From Blautia sp. SC05B48 (GTDB lineage Bacteria > Bacillota > Clostridia > Lachnospirales > Lachnospiraceae), in contig NZ_CP040518.1 in NCBI RefSeq assembly GCF_005848555.1, forward strand, positions 3,053,501-3,117,500: 64,000 nt of DNA, written 5' to 3'. The notes beneath the pieces are model-generated. The model made no database searches and was not told the origin of the DNA. It saw only the letters and a program-made list of their open reading frames with translations. This document shows, piece after piece, positions 42,423 through 51,057 of this stretch. The position numbers were made by a program, and so were the translations under genes. Position 1 is the stretch's first letter, and each line of letters opens with the position of its first letter.

Positions 42423-43019
42423 TTGCGTAAAAAATCACATATACTGTTAGGCAGATACCTGGCTGACCAGATGTCTGAGGTGTACAGTCTTCAGCAGCAC
42501 AGAAAAGCGTTTTGCCTGGGCAATATCATGCCTGATCTGAAACCATCATTTCTCACCACCAGACATGAGTTTTTCGGAACATTTGATCATCTCCAGAATA
42601 AGATGAGGGCGCTTGTCGAGAAGAACCCGGAGGAAGAGAATGCCAGAGTATACTGGAGAAGATTCGGTGAGGTCATGCATTATATGGCTGATTATTTTAC
42701 TTTTCCTCATAACAAAACATACGAAGGAAATCTTGCAGCACATAATTCTTATGAAGCTGAGCTGAAGAACCGCCTGAGAGAATGTATCCTCAGCGGCGCA
42801 GCAGACAGCCAGCTGGAAGAAGCAAAGCAGTTTGAAAGCTTTGAGGAACTTGTGGAATATATCCGTGAGCGTCATGCATATTATCTGGAAAGCCCGCGGT
42901 GCATTGCCGATGACATTCGTTTTATCCTTCGGGTGTGCTATCAGGTTGTACAGGGGATTTTTCAGCTCTGTGTCAGAAAACAGTTTCATATGGGCGGACA
43001 GCCGGCAGTGACTGTCTGA
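42423..43019 (+). CDS. Zinc-dependent phospholipase C-like protein
   Basis: The start is a TTG at 42423 with GAGGGA at good spacing. The 198-residue protein has the His/Asp pattern of the zinc-dependent phospholipase C/S1-P1 nuclease-like fold: KSHILLGRYLAD (His5), FGTFDHLQNKM, GEVMHYMADYFTFPHNKTY and AHNSYEAEL. These residues bind the trinuclear zinc site in the family. There is no signal peptide, so it is likely cytoplasmic, and its real substrate in Firmicutes is not established. It is a single-gene transcript with its own promoter and terminator. Confidence 0.75.
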   Translation: MRKKSHILLGRYLADQMSEVYSLQQHRKAFCLGNIMPDLKPSFLTTRHEFFGTFDHLQNKMRALVEKNPEEENARVYWRRFGEVMHYMADYFTFPHNKTYEGNLAAHNSYEAELKNRLRECILSGAADSQLEEAKQFESFEELVEYIRERHAYYLESPRCIADDIRFILRVCYQVVQGIFQLCVRKQFHMGGQPAVTV

Positions 43020-43027
43020 CAGTATAC

Positions 43028-43064
43028 AAAAAGCCGCAGTGTGTGAGAGCACTGTGGCTTTTTT
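43028..43064 (+). terminator. Terminator after the phospholipase C-like gene
   Basis: Stem AAGCCGCAGTG with CACTGTGGCTT and an eight-base loop, followed by a T tract. Confidence 0.85.
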
Positions 43065-43152
43065 ATGTTATGGTAAACCAAAAAGAATCTTACAAAAATA
43101 TGAATAAAAAGTGAAAAAAAGATGAATTGGAAGAGATATCCTACCAGAACGG

Positions 43153-43181
43153 TTGATTTCACAATTTTCGTATGCTAAAAT
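43153..43181 (+). promoter_or_regulatory. Promoter of the NlpC/P60 protein gene
   Basis: TTGATT and TAAAAT are separated by 17 bases, about 100 bases before the start codon. The untranslated leader of about 95 bases contains no recognised riboswitch. Confidence 0.6.
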
Positions 43182-43282
43182 AAATTGAATTAAACTTTAA
43201 GTTATCAAATGGTTTAAGGCAGACCTTTATTATAGGGGAAGTAAAGGGATGTTCAAGGAAAGAAGGGAGCATCTTAATAAAT

Positions 43283-45265
43283 ATGAAGAACAAGTACCTG
43301 AATAAGTTTTTTTGCATCACGATGTTATCAGCTATGGTACTGGCAGTTCCAACCGGAGTAAAAGCCGCCGAGGAAGCAGATAATATTGTTGCTGAGGAAG
43401 GTGTTTCGGGAGACGGGAGTGAGGTAAGTGAACCGGAAGTTCCGGCAGATCCGGTGCCGACAGCTGCGCCGCAACCGGAAATAACTGCTGCACCTGAACC
43501 GGAACCAACTACTGCACCGGAACCAACGGAAACACCGGCGCCTGCACCGACTGCAACACCGGCGCCAACCGCAACACCTGCACCGACTGCAACACCGGAG
43601 CCTACAGCGACACCTGCACCAACGGCGACACCGGAACCGACAGCGACACCTGCACCAACGGCAACGCCGGAACCAACCGCAACACCTGCACCGACTGCAA
43701 CACCGGCCAGGGATGATTCTGCAAAGGTACAGGCGGTGATCCGGAAGATCAAAGCACTGGCAGGCAGAACGATCACAGCAGCAGATAAAGCTGAGATAGA
43801 GAGCGCACGTGCAGCTTATGAGGCGCTGTCTAAGACAGAAAAGGCCAAAGTTACGAATTATAAGATCCTGACGGAGGCAGAAGCCAAGCTTGCAGCTGCT
43901 GACAAGAACGATAGTAACAACAAAAAAGATAACAAAAATACAGAGATCACAGATGGAAATAACGCCACAGCAACACAGATCGGAGATCCTGTTTATGTGA
44001 CAAATATGGTTTCCAATCTCCATGCAGGCAAGGATTTTTATCTGGATAGTCTTAAGAACAATTATCATCTGTCCTTCTCCGATGATTTTGCTTCTGTAAT
44101 GGAAGAGATTGAAAGAGAATATAAAGAGAAGAACAAGCTTACCGATACGGAGAATACACTTCTGGTAAGAAACTGGCAGGATATCCTTGCTGTTTATATT
44201 TATGAAAAGAGCAAAGCAGGAGTAACGTCATTTACATTGGATGCATCCTGTAAGGATGATCTGGCAAGGATCTTTGCGGAGATGAACCCGATCGTCAGGG
44301 ACAAACAGGATATTACCAAGATATCCTACGGAAATCGCAAGATCAACTACTACATCAAGAAGAACAATATTGCGAAGGAAGACAGAAGCGTCCTTAAGAA
44401 ATATGTGGAAACAGACTGTAAGCTTCTCTGTGCGGTAGTTACCGCATCCAAAGGCTTTGTCCGTGAAAGTGTGGGAGACGATGTTTCTGAGGATCGTGTA
44501 GATGTTATCACTGCAGCGTATTCACTGGTTGGTAAGGTTGGGTATTTCTGGGGCGGTAAATCTACGGTGATCGGAGAAGACCCAAGCTGGGGTTCCGTTG
44601 AGAAGGTATCTGCAGACGGCAGCAGAAGCTCCGGTACGCTCCGTGCATATGGTCTGGACTGCAGCGGCTTTGTTACCTGGGCAGTGATCAATGGATATAA
44701 GAATCAGGGAATGCAGGCAGCAGTTGGAGACGGAACCTCTGACCAGTGGGAGAAGGCCGGTGTTGTCAGCGAAGCAGATGCACAGCCAGGAGATCTGGTA
44801 TTCCAGAGAGGACCGGAATCAGGAAGCAACAACCACGTTGGTATCCTGTGCGGAAAGACGGATTCCGGCGACTGGATCGCAGTACATTGTTCCTCAAGCA
44901 AGAATGGTGTAACGGTTGGTGAGGCATACAGTGCAAGCTTCCGTTATATCAGAAAACCATCCTTCTATCAGAATACAACAGCGGAGGAAACAGTTGATAA
45001 GACTACAGCTACAGAGAATGATGTTCTGACAGAGGAGAGTGCAGAAAAGCTCCTTACGGATGTGGTTAGATCCGATGCACTGAAGGATGCATTGGCATCC
45101 AGTGATACTGTTTCCAGTGACCTTCTTGCAGATTTTAAGAATACGGCTCTGCAGGAGGACGAGGAAGAAGATGAAGTTGAGACGCTGACTCTGGATCAGG
45201 AGACCATGGACGATGCAGTGGATACATTTGATGATGATGTAGAAACACTGGAAATGGAAAACTAA
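43283..45265 (+). CDS. Secreted NlpC/P60 peptidoglycan hydrolase with Pro-Thr repeat linker
   Basis: A signal peptide (YLNKFFCITMLSAMVLAVPTG, cleavage near VKAAE) begins this 660-residue exported protein. Residues about 70-141 form a rigid linker of PxPTAT repeats. A helical segment (about 150-210) and an unknown middle domain follow. The NlpC/P60 domain has Cys460 in GLDCSGFV and His518 in NNHVGIL, plus a second His in AVHCSS, the expected cysteine-peptidase triad for cutting gamma-D-Glu-diamino acid bonds. The C-terminal tail is strongly acidic. It may act in cell separation or wall turnover. A secreted transglutaminase-like protein follows. Confidence 0.87.
   Translation: MKNKYLNKFFCITMLSAMVLAVPTGVKAAEEADNIVAEEGVSGDGSEVSEPEVPADPVPTAAPQPEITAAPEPEPTTAPEPTETPAPAPTATPAPTATPAPTATPEPTATPAPTATPEPTATPAPTATPEPTATPAPTATPARDDSAKVQAVIRKIKALAGRTITAADKAEIESARAAYEALSKTEKAKVTNYKILTEAEAKLAAADKNDSNNKKDNKNTEITDGNNATATQIGDPVYVTNMVSNLHAGKDFYLDSLKNNYHLSFSDDFASVMEEIEREYKEKNKLTDTENTLLVRNWQDILAVYIYEKSKAGVTSFTLDASCKDDLARIFAEMNPIVRDKQDITKISYGNRKINYYIKKNNIAKEDRSVLKKYVETDCKLLCAVVTASKGFVRESVGDDVSEDRVDVITAAYSLVGKVGYFWGGKSTVIGEDPSWGSVEKVSADGSRSSGTLRAYGLDCSGFVTWAVINGYKNQGMQAAVGDGTSDQWEKAGVVSEADAQPGDLVFQRGPESGSNNHVGILCGKTDSGDWIAVHCSSSKNGVTVGEAYSASFRYIRKPSFYQNTTAEETVDKTTATENDVLTEESAEKLLTDVVRSDALKDALASSDTVSSDLLADFKNTALQEDEEEDEVETLTLDQETMDDAVDTFDDDVETLEMEN
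43541..43702 (+). repeat. Tandem 18-bp coding repeat (nine PxPTAT units)
   Basis: Nine consecutive 18-base units encode P-A-P-T-A-T or P-E-P-T-A-T; in the second half the A and E forms alternate, making a 36-base higher-order repeat. Unit number may vary between strains through slippage without changing frame. Confidence 0.9.
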
Positions 45266-45285
45266 GGGACAGCGATTGAAGATAA

Positions 45286-45318
45286 GGGCAGTCTCCCACG
45301 GGAGGCTGCCCTTTCTTA
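45286..45318 (+). terminator. Terminator after the NlpC/P60 gene
   Basis: An 11-bp perfect stem GGGCAGTCTCC with GGAGGCTGCCC, loop CACG, then TTTCTT. Confidence 0.85.
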
Positions 45319-45350
45319 CAATCGCTGCTTCAGACAGAGGACATGATATT

Positions 45351-46559
45351 ATGAAAAAAAGAAATTTCTGCCCCATGGCAGCCGCAGTACTTGCAGCCGC
45401 AGTGATCCTTCAGCCCTTTAGCGCTTCGGCAGGGGCACTGGATCAGATCCGATCCATAGCAAAGAGCGTTATTTCAGGGGAGCCAAAGGAAGTAGAGGAA
45501 CTGCGTCAGATGGAGGTTGCCCAGAGCGAAGAAGGACATCAGGAATATTATTTCAAACAGCTTACGGAAGAAGAGCAGAGAGTATATCGGGAGCTGCTGA
45601 AAGGAATCCGTGCCCGGGAAAAGGAGTTTTATCTGACAATTTCCGATGATGACAGTATTGACAGAAGCTATCATGCAGTATTGAAAGACCACCCGGAGAT
45701 ATTCTGGGTCCACAATCGTGAAAAAATCTACAAAACTACGTATTCAGACAGTGATTACTGCGTTTTTACTCCGGGCTATACTTATACAGACAGCGAGATC
45801 GATGAGATACAGACGGCCATGGAGCAGAGCTTTCAGGAGGTCAGAGCCCTGATCCCGGAGGATGCCGGTGACTACGAGAAGGTACGCATTGTTTATACGT
45901 ATGTTATTGACCATACCCAGTATCAGACCGGGGAGGATGATCAGAGCATAGCAGGTGTTTTCTGGAAAAAATCCGCAGTCTGTGCCGGATATGCAGGAGC
46001 TGTCCAGTATCTTCTGGAAAGGCTGGATATTCCCTGTATTTATGTGGACGGAAGCACAAAAGGAAGTACAGAGGGTCATGCATGGGATATTGTAAAAATA
46101 GGCCAGGAGTATTATTATGTAGATGCTACCAATGGGGATCAGCCGGATTTTTTAAATGGAGATGCCGCACAGCTGGAAGAACATAAGACGATCATTTACG
46201 ATTATCTCTGCCCTTTCCCGGAAGAATATGAAAAAACCTATACACCATCGGAAGAACTGACAGTTCCGGCATGTACTGCGAAGGATCTGGATTTTTATGT
46301 GCTGAACCAGGGGTACTTTGAAGATTACAGCTGGCAGGACATATATGATTATTGTAAGATGAGAATGGATAATGGTGCGGCTGTAGTGCGTTTCAAGTTT
46401 GGCAGTCAGGAAGCTTTTTCCGAAGCCTGTCAGGAATTGCTGGATGATGGCGTGGTACAGAATGTGGCACAGTATTATATGAAGCTTCACGGACTTGGTC
46501 AGGTGGAGTATCATTATGGAGTGATGGATAATTTTTATACCATATATTTTATTTTCTGA
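45351..46559 (+). CDS. Secreted transglutaminase-like domain protein
   Basis: The ATG at 45351 after GAGG is chosen; earlier starts would run through the terminator. A signal peptide (FCPMAAAVLAAAVILQPFSASAG) leads a 402-residue protein. The transglutaminase-like core shows Cys211 (SAVCAGYAG), His243 (EGHAWDIV) and Asp258 (YYVDATNGD), an intact papain-like triad. Bacterial members act as proteases or crosslinking enzymes on surface proteins or wall peptides; the substrate is unknown. Its position directly after an NlpC/P60 hydrolase suggests an envelope role. The C-terminal 100 residues have no recognised motif. Confidence 0.85.
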   Translation: MKKRNFCPMAAAVLAAAVILQPFSASAGALDQIRSIAKSVISGEPKEVEELRQMEVAQSEEGHQEYYFKQLTEEEQRVYRELLKGIRAREKEFYLTISDDDSIDRSYHAVLKDHPEIFWVHNREKIYKTTYSDSDYCVFTPGYTYTDSEIDEIQTAMEQSFQEVRALIPEDAGDYEKVRIVYTYVIDHTQYQTGEDDQSIAGVFWKKSAVCAGYAGAVQYLLERLDIPCIYVDGSTKGSTEGHAWDIVKIGQEYYYVDATNGDQPDFLNGDAAQLEEHKTIIYDYLCPFPEEYEKTYTPSEELTVPACTAKDLDFYVLNQGYFEDYSWQDIYDYCKMRMDNGAAVVRFKFGSQEAFSEACQELLDDGVVQNVAQYYMKLHGLGQVEYHYGVMDNFYTIYFIF

Positions 46560-46608
46560 AACATCTTCGGGAAGATTTCCGAAGGTTTTGGAAAGAGAGG
46601 AGTAAGTT

Positions 46609-47868
46609 ATGAATATGGATATGTTGTCAAGAGGATTTGACATACTGCAGAGAGCAGGAGGTATGGAACAGATCAGCCAGCTGATGGTGATCGTATATGG
46701 AGTGCTCTGCGTTTTCGGGCTTTTGAACTGTATCCTGGGATATCGTATCCTCCGGTTCTGGATGATGATCTTTGGATTTATCATCGGAGCAGGCGCCGGC
46801 TTTGGTGTAACCTATATGTCCGGTGTTCAGGATAAAATGGTGATCGCAGGTGCCATGGCGGGACTGGGGATCGTACTGGCTGTTGTTTCGTTTCTGATCT
46901 ACAGGGCAGGAATCTTTGTACTGGGATTTGGTATCGGAATAACATTGAGTATCTATCTGATTCATCCGACCAGTTCTTTTTCCTTTTTCCTGTGCATCCT
47001 TATCGGCGTGGGACTGGGAATACTTGCTATGCGTTATGCGAAAGGAGTGATCATTGTCGGAACCAGTATACTGGGTGGTGTTCTGGCAGGATTATCCATT
47101 GCAAAGATCGCAGGGCTGGCGCAGTTTCCATATGGCGTCGGTATGGCAGCGGGAATTGCGATCCTTGGTATGCTGATCCAGTTCGCCATCAACAAAGACC
47201 GATACGATGAGGAAGATGACGAAGAAGAGGATGACGACGATGGAACTCTGCCGGAGGAGACCAGGAAGCCGGCAGGAAGGGACCGTAGAGGAAACAGCCG
47301 TGAATACACCTCTGACCGTAACAGGGACGATCACAGATATACATACGAAAACCGGGCAAACGATGACCGGGAAAGCCGGGGTGAAAGACGTTCCCGCAGA
47401 CCATCTGACAGAGAAGGACGCAACTCTGACAGACGAGAAAGAAATTATGCAGACAGCCGAAAAAGATCCGGAAGCGAAAGAAACAGCAAAGGCAGTTCCA
47501 CTGAAAGAAGAAGCACTTCCGGAACATCCGGCAGAAACAGAACCTCCGACAGAAATTATGCTTCGGATGACAGAAGAGGCCGCAGATACAGCCAGAGCAG
47601 CAGCACCAGGGAACGAAGGAATGCAGGAACGGGAAGCAGATCCCGCTATGCAGATCCGGAGGATCATGAAGACTATGATCGTTTTGATGAGTCGGAAAAC
47701 AGGGACAGCTATGAAGATTTTGAAAAACTGCAGCAGAAAAGACGCCGGATGGATATTGAAAATATGGCGGATTTTTATGAGCAGGAAGAATATGGAAATT
47801 ACAGGAATGACCCGGATCTGATGAATGATGAGGATCTGGATGAGCTTGATGAGTGGAAAGACAACTGA
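46609..47868 (+). CDS. TM198-like (DUF4203) membrane protein with long charged tail
   Basis: GAGGAG precedes the ATG. The first 200 of 419 residues form about seven hydrophobic segments rich in Gly (FWMMIFGFIIGAGAGFGVTY; GVLAGLSIAKIAGLAQF), as in DUF4203/TM198-type proteins. The second half is strongly charged and probably disordered: an acidic run (DEEDDEEEDDDDG), then Arg/Ser/Asp/Asn-rich sequence with many RR and SDR motifs, then an acidic end. An open frame of about 200 codons also exists in another frame over this low-complexity region but lacks a ribosome site. Function is unknown; the tail could bind nucleic acid or acidic or basic partners. Confidence 0.75.
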   Translation: MNMDMLSRGFDILQRAGGMEQISQLMVIVYGVLCVFGLLNCILGYRILRFWMMIFGFIIGAGAGFGVTYMSGVQDKMVIAGAMAGLGIVLAVVSFLIYRAGIFVLGFGIGITLSIYLIHPTSSFSFFLCILIGVGLGILAMRYAKGVIIVGTSILGGVLAGLSIAKIAGLAQFPYGVGMAAGIAILGMLIQFAINKDRYDEEDDEEEDDDDGTLPEETRKPAGRDRRGNSREYTSDRNRDDHRYTYENRANDDRESRGERRSRRPSDREGRNSDRRERNYADSRKRSGSERNSKGSSTERRSTSGTSGRNRTSDRNYASDDRRGRRYSQSSSTRERRNAGTGSRSRYADPEDHEDYDRFDESENRDSYEDFEKLQQKRRRMDIENMADFYEQEEYGNYRNDPDLMNDEDLDELDEWKDN

Positions 47869-47891
47869 GAAAAATCCGAGGAGTGACAGAA

Positions 47892-48371
47892 ATGGGAAAA
47901 GAAGCCAAAACAAACGCGATGAGAATGCTGGATCGAAAAAAAGTAAAATATGAAGCAATCGCATATGACTGTGGAGAGTTCATAGATGGGATCCACTGTG
48001 CAGACATCACAGGAGCCCCTCATGATCAGTCCTTTAAGACCCTGGTCATGGAAGGGAAAAGCGGCGGCTACTATGTGTTTGTAGTTCCGATCGAGAAAGA
48101 GGTGGACCGTAAGGCAGCCGCAAAGTCTGTAGGCGAAAAAACAGTAGATATGATCCATGTAAAGGATCTTACAAAGATCACGGGCTATATCCGCGGAGGC
48201 TGCAGCCCTCTTGGAATGAAGAAAAATTATCCGGTGGTGTTTGACCAGTCTGCCGAAAACTTTGATGAGATCTATGTAAGTGGTGGAAGAGTAGGCCTTA
48301 CCCTGAAGGTACCGCTTAAAGATCTTCTGGATGTAACACAGGGCAAGCTTGCTCCGATCACCATGGAGTAA
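47892..48371 (+). CDS. ybaK: Cys-tRNA(Pro) deacylase YbaK/EbsC
   Basis: The ATG at 47892 follows GAGGAG, giving 159 residues, the normal size. The YbaK/ProRS-editing fold is recognised by KTLVMEGKSGGYYVFVVP, the conserved KDLTKITGYIRGGCSPLGMKKN segment and the final GRVGLTLKVPLKDLLDV. YbaK hydrolyses Cys-tRNA(Pro) formed by mischarging of prolyl-tRNA synthetase. The Lys needed for catalysis lies in one of these segments. It is 24 bases after the TM198-like gene, but no functional link is apparent. Confidence 0.9.
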   Translation: MGKEAKTNAMRMLDRKKVKYEAIAYDCGEFIDGIHCADITGAPHDQSFKTLVMEGKSGGYYVFVVPIEKEVDRKAAAKSVGEKTVDMIHVKDLTKITGYIRGGCSPLGMKKNYPVVFDQSAENFDEIYVSGGRVGLTLKVPLKDLLDVTQGKLAPITME

Positions 48372-48389
48372 GCGCATATAAAACAGATA

Positions 48390-48438
48390 AAAAAACTCCC
48401 CTGACTGCCTGTAAAGGCGGAAACAGGGGAGATTTTTT
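48390..48438. terminator. Bidirectional terminator between ybaK and the ABC-F gene
   Basis: CTCCCCTG (48396-48403) pairs with CAGGGGAG (48424-48431), with a smaller inner stem, A's on the left and six T's on the right, serving both convergent genes. Confidence 0.9.
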
Positions 48439-48456
48439 GTTACAGAAGCATGGGAT

Positions 48457-50097
48457 TTAGTTATCCTGTGCGTCCTCTTCGTTAACCTGGAATACGTGAC
48501 GCTTCTTGGCCATTTCGTCGCTGGCAAGATACTCGTCGTAAGTGGTGATCTTGTCTACCAGCTTGCCGTTAGGAAGGATCTCCATGATGCGGTTTGCAGT
48601 TGTCTGTACAAACTGGTGATCGTGTGAGGTGAAAAGGATCACTCCCGGGAATTTGATCAGTCCGTTGTTCAGTGCTGTGATAGACTCCATATCCAGATGG
48701 TTGGTTGGCTCATCTAGGATCAGGATATTGGCACCGGAGATCATCATCTTGGAAAGAAGACAGCGAACTTTTTCACCACCGGAAAGAACACGGACACGTT
48801 TTACACCATCCTCACCAGGGAAAAGCATACGGCCAAGGAATCCACGGACGTAGGTTGCGTCCTTGATCTCGGAGTACTGTGTCAGCCAGTCGGTGATAGT
48901 AAGGTCGTTATCGAATTCCTGTGTGTTATCCTTCGGGAAATATGCCTGGGAAGTGGTAACGCCCCATTTGTAATTTCCTTCATCCGGCTCCATTTCACCT
49001 GTAAGGATCTTGAAGAAGGTTGTGATGGCCTGCTCGTTGGCGCCCACAAAGGCAACCTTATCTTCACGACCAAGAGTGAAGGAAATGTTGTCCAGAACCT
49101 TTACTCCATCAATGGTCTTGGACAGATTTTCCACCATGAGGACCTCGTTTCCGATCTCGCGGTTCGGGCGGAAGTCGATGTATGGATATTTACGGCTGGA
49201 AGGACGCATGTCATCCAGCTGGATCTTTTCCAGGGCACGTTTTCTGGAAGTCGCCTGCTTGGATTTGGAAGCATTGGCGCTGAAACGGGAGATGAACTCC
49301 TGGAGCTCTTTGATCTTCTCCTCTTTCTTTTTGTTGGCCTCTTTCATCTGCTTGATCAGAAGCTGGCTGGATTCAAACCAGAAGTCGTAGTTTCCGGCAT
49401 AAAGCTGGATCTTGCCATAATCGATATCAGCAGTATGTGTGCAGACCTTGTTCAGGAAATAACGGTCATGGGATACTACGATAACCGTATTGTCAAAATT
49501 GATCAGGAACTCCTCCAGCCATTCGATAGCAGGAAGATCCAAGTGGTTGGTCGGCTCATCAAGAAGAAGGATATCAGGATTTCCGAAAAGAGCCTGTGCA
49601 AGAAGAACCTTGACCTTCATACTACCGGTAAGGTCTGCCATCTGTGTATAGTGGAACTCGGTGTCGACGCCGAGACCGTTGAGAAGAGTAGCAGCATCGG
49701 ACTCTGCTTCCCATCCGTTCATTTCTGCAAACTCACCCTCAAGCTCGCTGGCACGGATGCCATCTTCGTCTGTGAAATCTTCCTTTGCGTAAATGGCTTC
49801 TTTCTCTTTCATGATCTGATAGAGTCTTTCATTACCCATGATGACAGTATCCAGAACCGGATAAGCATCATATTTGAAGTGATCCTGCTGCAGGAAAGAA
49901 AGTCTCTGACCGGGGGTGATCACAATGTCGCCCTTGGTAGGCTCAAGCTGACCGGAAAGGATTTTGAGGAATGTAGATTTTCCTGCGCCGTTGGCGCCGA
50001 TCAATCCATAACAGTTACCCTCTGTAAATTTGATGTTAACGTCTTCAAACAGCGCTTTTTTTCCAACGCGCAGTGTGATGTTATTTGCTGAAATCAT
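48457..50097 (-). CDS. ABC-F family ATPase with one degenerate ATP site
   Basis: The 546-residue soluble protein has two ABC domains and no membrane part, as in ribosome-associated ABC-F factors (YkpA/YbiT type). NBD1 has a perfect Walker A (GANGAGKST, Lys40) and Walker B with DEPTNHLD, but its signature is LTGSM. NBD2 has GANEQAITT near residue 350 instead of GxxGxGKS/T, but its signature LSGGEK and DEPTNHLD are intact. In the closed dimer NBD1 Walker A meets NBD2 signature, so one complete and one degenerate site are predicted. A charged linker (KQMKEANKKKEEKIKELQEF) separates them. It probably acts in translation; antibiotic resistance is not implied. Confidence 0.88.
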   Translation of the reverse strand: MISANNITLRVGKKALFEDVNIKFTEGNCYGLIGANGAGKSTFLKILSGQLEPTKGDIVITPGQRLSFLQQDHFKYDAYPVLDTVIMGNERLYQIMKEKEAIYAKEDFTDEDGIRASELEGEFAEMNGWEAESDAATLLNGLGVDTEFHYTQMADLTGSMKVKVLLAQALFGNPDILLLDEPTNHLDLPAIEWLEEFLINFDNTVIVVSHDRYFLNKVCTHTADIDYGKIQLYAGNYDFWFESSQLLIKQMKEANKKKEEKIKELQEFISRFSANASKSKQATSRKRALEKIQLDDMRPSSRKYPYIDFRPNREIGNEVLMVENLSKTIDGVKVLDNISFTLGREDKVAFVGANEQAITTFFKILTGEMEPDEGNYKWGVTTSQAYFPKDNTQEFDNDLTITDWLTQYSEIKDATYVRGFLGRMLFPGEDGVKRVRVLSGGEKVRCLLSKMMISGANILILDEPTNHLDMESITALNNGLIKFPGVILFTSHDHQFVQTTANRIMEILPNGKLVDKITTYDEYLASDEMAKKRHVFQVNEEDAQDN

Positions 50098-50149
50098 ATC
50101 ATACCTCTTTTTTCATTAAATAAATATCGTTTCAATTACATACGAAAGC

Positions 50150-50178
50150 ATTACAATCGTTTCCTATTGTACCGTAAA
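50150..50178 (-). promoter_or_regulatory. Promoter of the ABC-F gene
   Basis: On the complement, TTTACG and TGTAAT are 17 bases apart, about 50 bases before the ABC-F start. The 340-base gap to the Rrf2 gene otherwise contains only the next site; a 78-codon frame at 50167-50403 is not supported. Confidence 0.55.
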
Positions 50179-50260
50179 CTGAAAAATTTGCAAGCTGTAT
50201 TTTCCTTTTTTCGGCTAAATAAAGGAAAAACAGGGGATTACTATGAATCACAGGAAAATA

Positions 50261-50295
50261 ATAACCTTTTATTATATAAAAAAATGGGTTATACT
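50261..50295 (+). promoter_or_regulatory. Rrf2-gene promoter with inverted ATAACC/GGTTAT arms
   Basis: A TATACT -10 box (50290-50295) has a weak TTTTAT -35 box at 17 bases. ATAACC (50261-50266) and GGTTAT (50287-50292) are inverted copies across the promoter. This position would allow autorepression by the Rrf2 protein, but the palindrome is short and AT-rich. Confidence 0.35.
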
Positions 50296-50438
50296 GTCGT
50301 ATGTGGTAATGAAGTATTCCGGGGATATGGATATCCGGCTCTCTGGCACATCAGAAACACCCAGGAACGTGGCAGATCGGATGGAATGCGGAAACTATCA
50401 TAAATCAGCAGCTTAGTTGAACAGAAGAGAGGTTAAAA

Positions 50439-50852
50439 ATGTTTATCACCAGAGAAAGCGATTATGCGATGCGGGTTATCCGCGCATTGATGTGGGAGCC
50501 GCGTTTGAGCGTCAGCGAGATCTGTGAGAGGGAATCGATCACAGCACCCTTTGCATACAAGATACTGAAGAAGCTTCAGAATGCAGGGCTCGTGGAAGGA
50601 TACCGCGGAGTTCATGGCGGTTACGCGCTGAAGAGAGATCCGGAAGAACTGTCATTATATGAGATATACAGTGCGATCGATCCGGATATGTCCATCATTG
50701 AGTGCCTGAACGGCACATATCAGTGTCCAAGGAACGGACAGGACGGAGTTCCCTGCCATGCACATGATGAGCTTCAGGAGATCCAGGATCAGCTGTGGAC
50801 AATGCTCCGTCGGAAATCCATGAAGGATCTTTTCGGAAAAGAGGAGAAGTGA
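50439..50852 (+). CDS. Rrf2-family regulator with cysteine cluster
   Basis: The 137-residue protein has the Rrf2 winged helix (MFITRESDYAMRVIRAL; SVSEICERESI; PFAYKILKKLQNAGLVEGYRG) and three cysteines after it: Cys89, Cys96 and Cys106, followed by His107 and His109. IscR and other Rrf2 proteins hold a 2Fe-2S cluster with a comparable Cys3-His set, so a redox or Fe-S sensor is likely. The gene is next to nifJ, whose product carries three 4Fe-4S clusters, so control of that enzyme is a reasonable guess. A terminator-like hairpin lies between them. Confidence 0.85.
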   Translation: MFITRESDYAMRVIRALMWEPRLSVSEICERESITAPFAYKILKKLQNAGLVEGYRGVHGGYALKRDPEELSLYEIYSAIDPDMSIIECLNGTYQCPRNGQDGVPCHAHDELQEIQDQLWTMLRRKSMKDLFGKEEK

Positions 50853-50892
50853 TTCCCGGATGTGAGTTGGGATAAGCGTATGAGATGATAAG

Positions 50893-50937
50893 GAGAGCAG
50901 TTTGGAGAGGAAAAATTCCGAACAGCTCTTTTTTATT
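50893..50937 (+). terminator. Terminator after the Rrf2 gene
   Basis: An imperfect stem with outer GAGC/GCTC pairs and inner TTTGGA/TCCGAA pairs is followed by six T's, so nifJ is likely transcribed from its own promoter. Confidence 0.65.
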
Positions 50938-50994
50938 TGTGAAAAAGATAACGGCGTTTGTACAGGATAATATACAAAAAACAATGAAAGAAAA

Positions 50995-51057
50995 TGGACA
51001 TAACTGGGAATCTATGATATAATAACCAATGGAATTTTAGGCCTTCATAAGCCTAAA
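50995..51057 (+). promoter_or_regulatory. nifJ promoter and leader palindrome
   Basis: TGGACA (50995-51000) and TATAAT (51018-51023) have 17-base spacing. Thirteen bases further, TTTAGGC (51036-51042) and GCCTAAA (51051-51057) form a perfect 7-bp inverted repeat with an eight-base loop, at or just after the transcription start. It may be an operator for the adjacent Rrf2 regulator or a 5' stabilising hairpin. Confidence 0.6.

Noticed and set aside
43541-43702. Direct repeats considered as a CRISPR array
   Set aside because: Units are 18 bases, contiguous, without spacers, and encode an in-frame Pro-Thr linker. No cas genes or other array-like repeats were seen in the window.
43159-43776. 205-codon antisense frame rich in GVAVGAG repeats
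   Set aside because: It is the complement of the PxPTAT repeat region and has no start signals; a byproduct of the 18-bp repeat.
47207-47821. 204-codon frame within the charged tail of the TM198-like gene
   Set aside because: Low-complexity sequence open in two frames; no ribosome site and no recognisable fold, while the membrane frame continues normally.
50167-50403. 78-codon frame between the ABC-F and Rrf2 genes
   Set aside because: It covers both divergent promoters, has no ribosome site and encodes no recognisable sequence.
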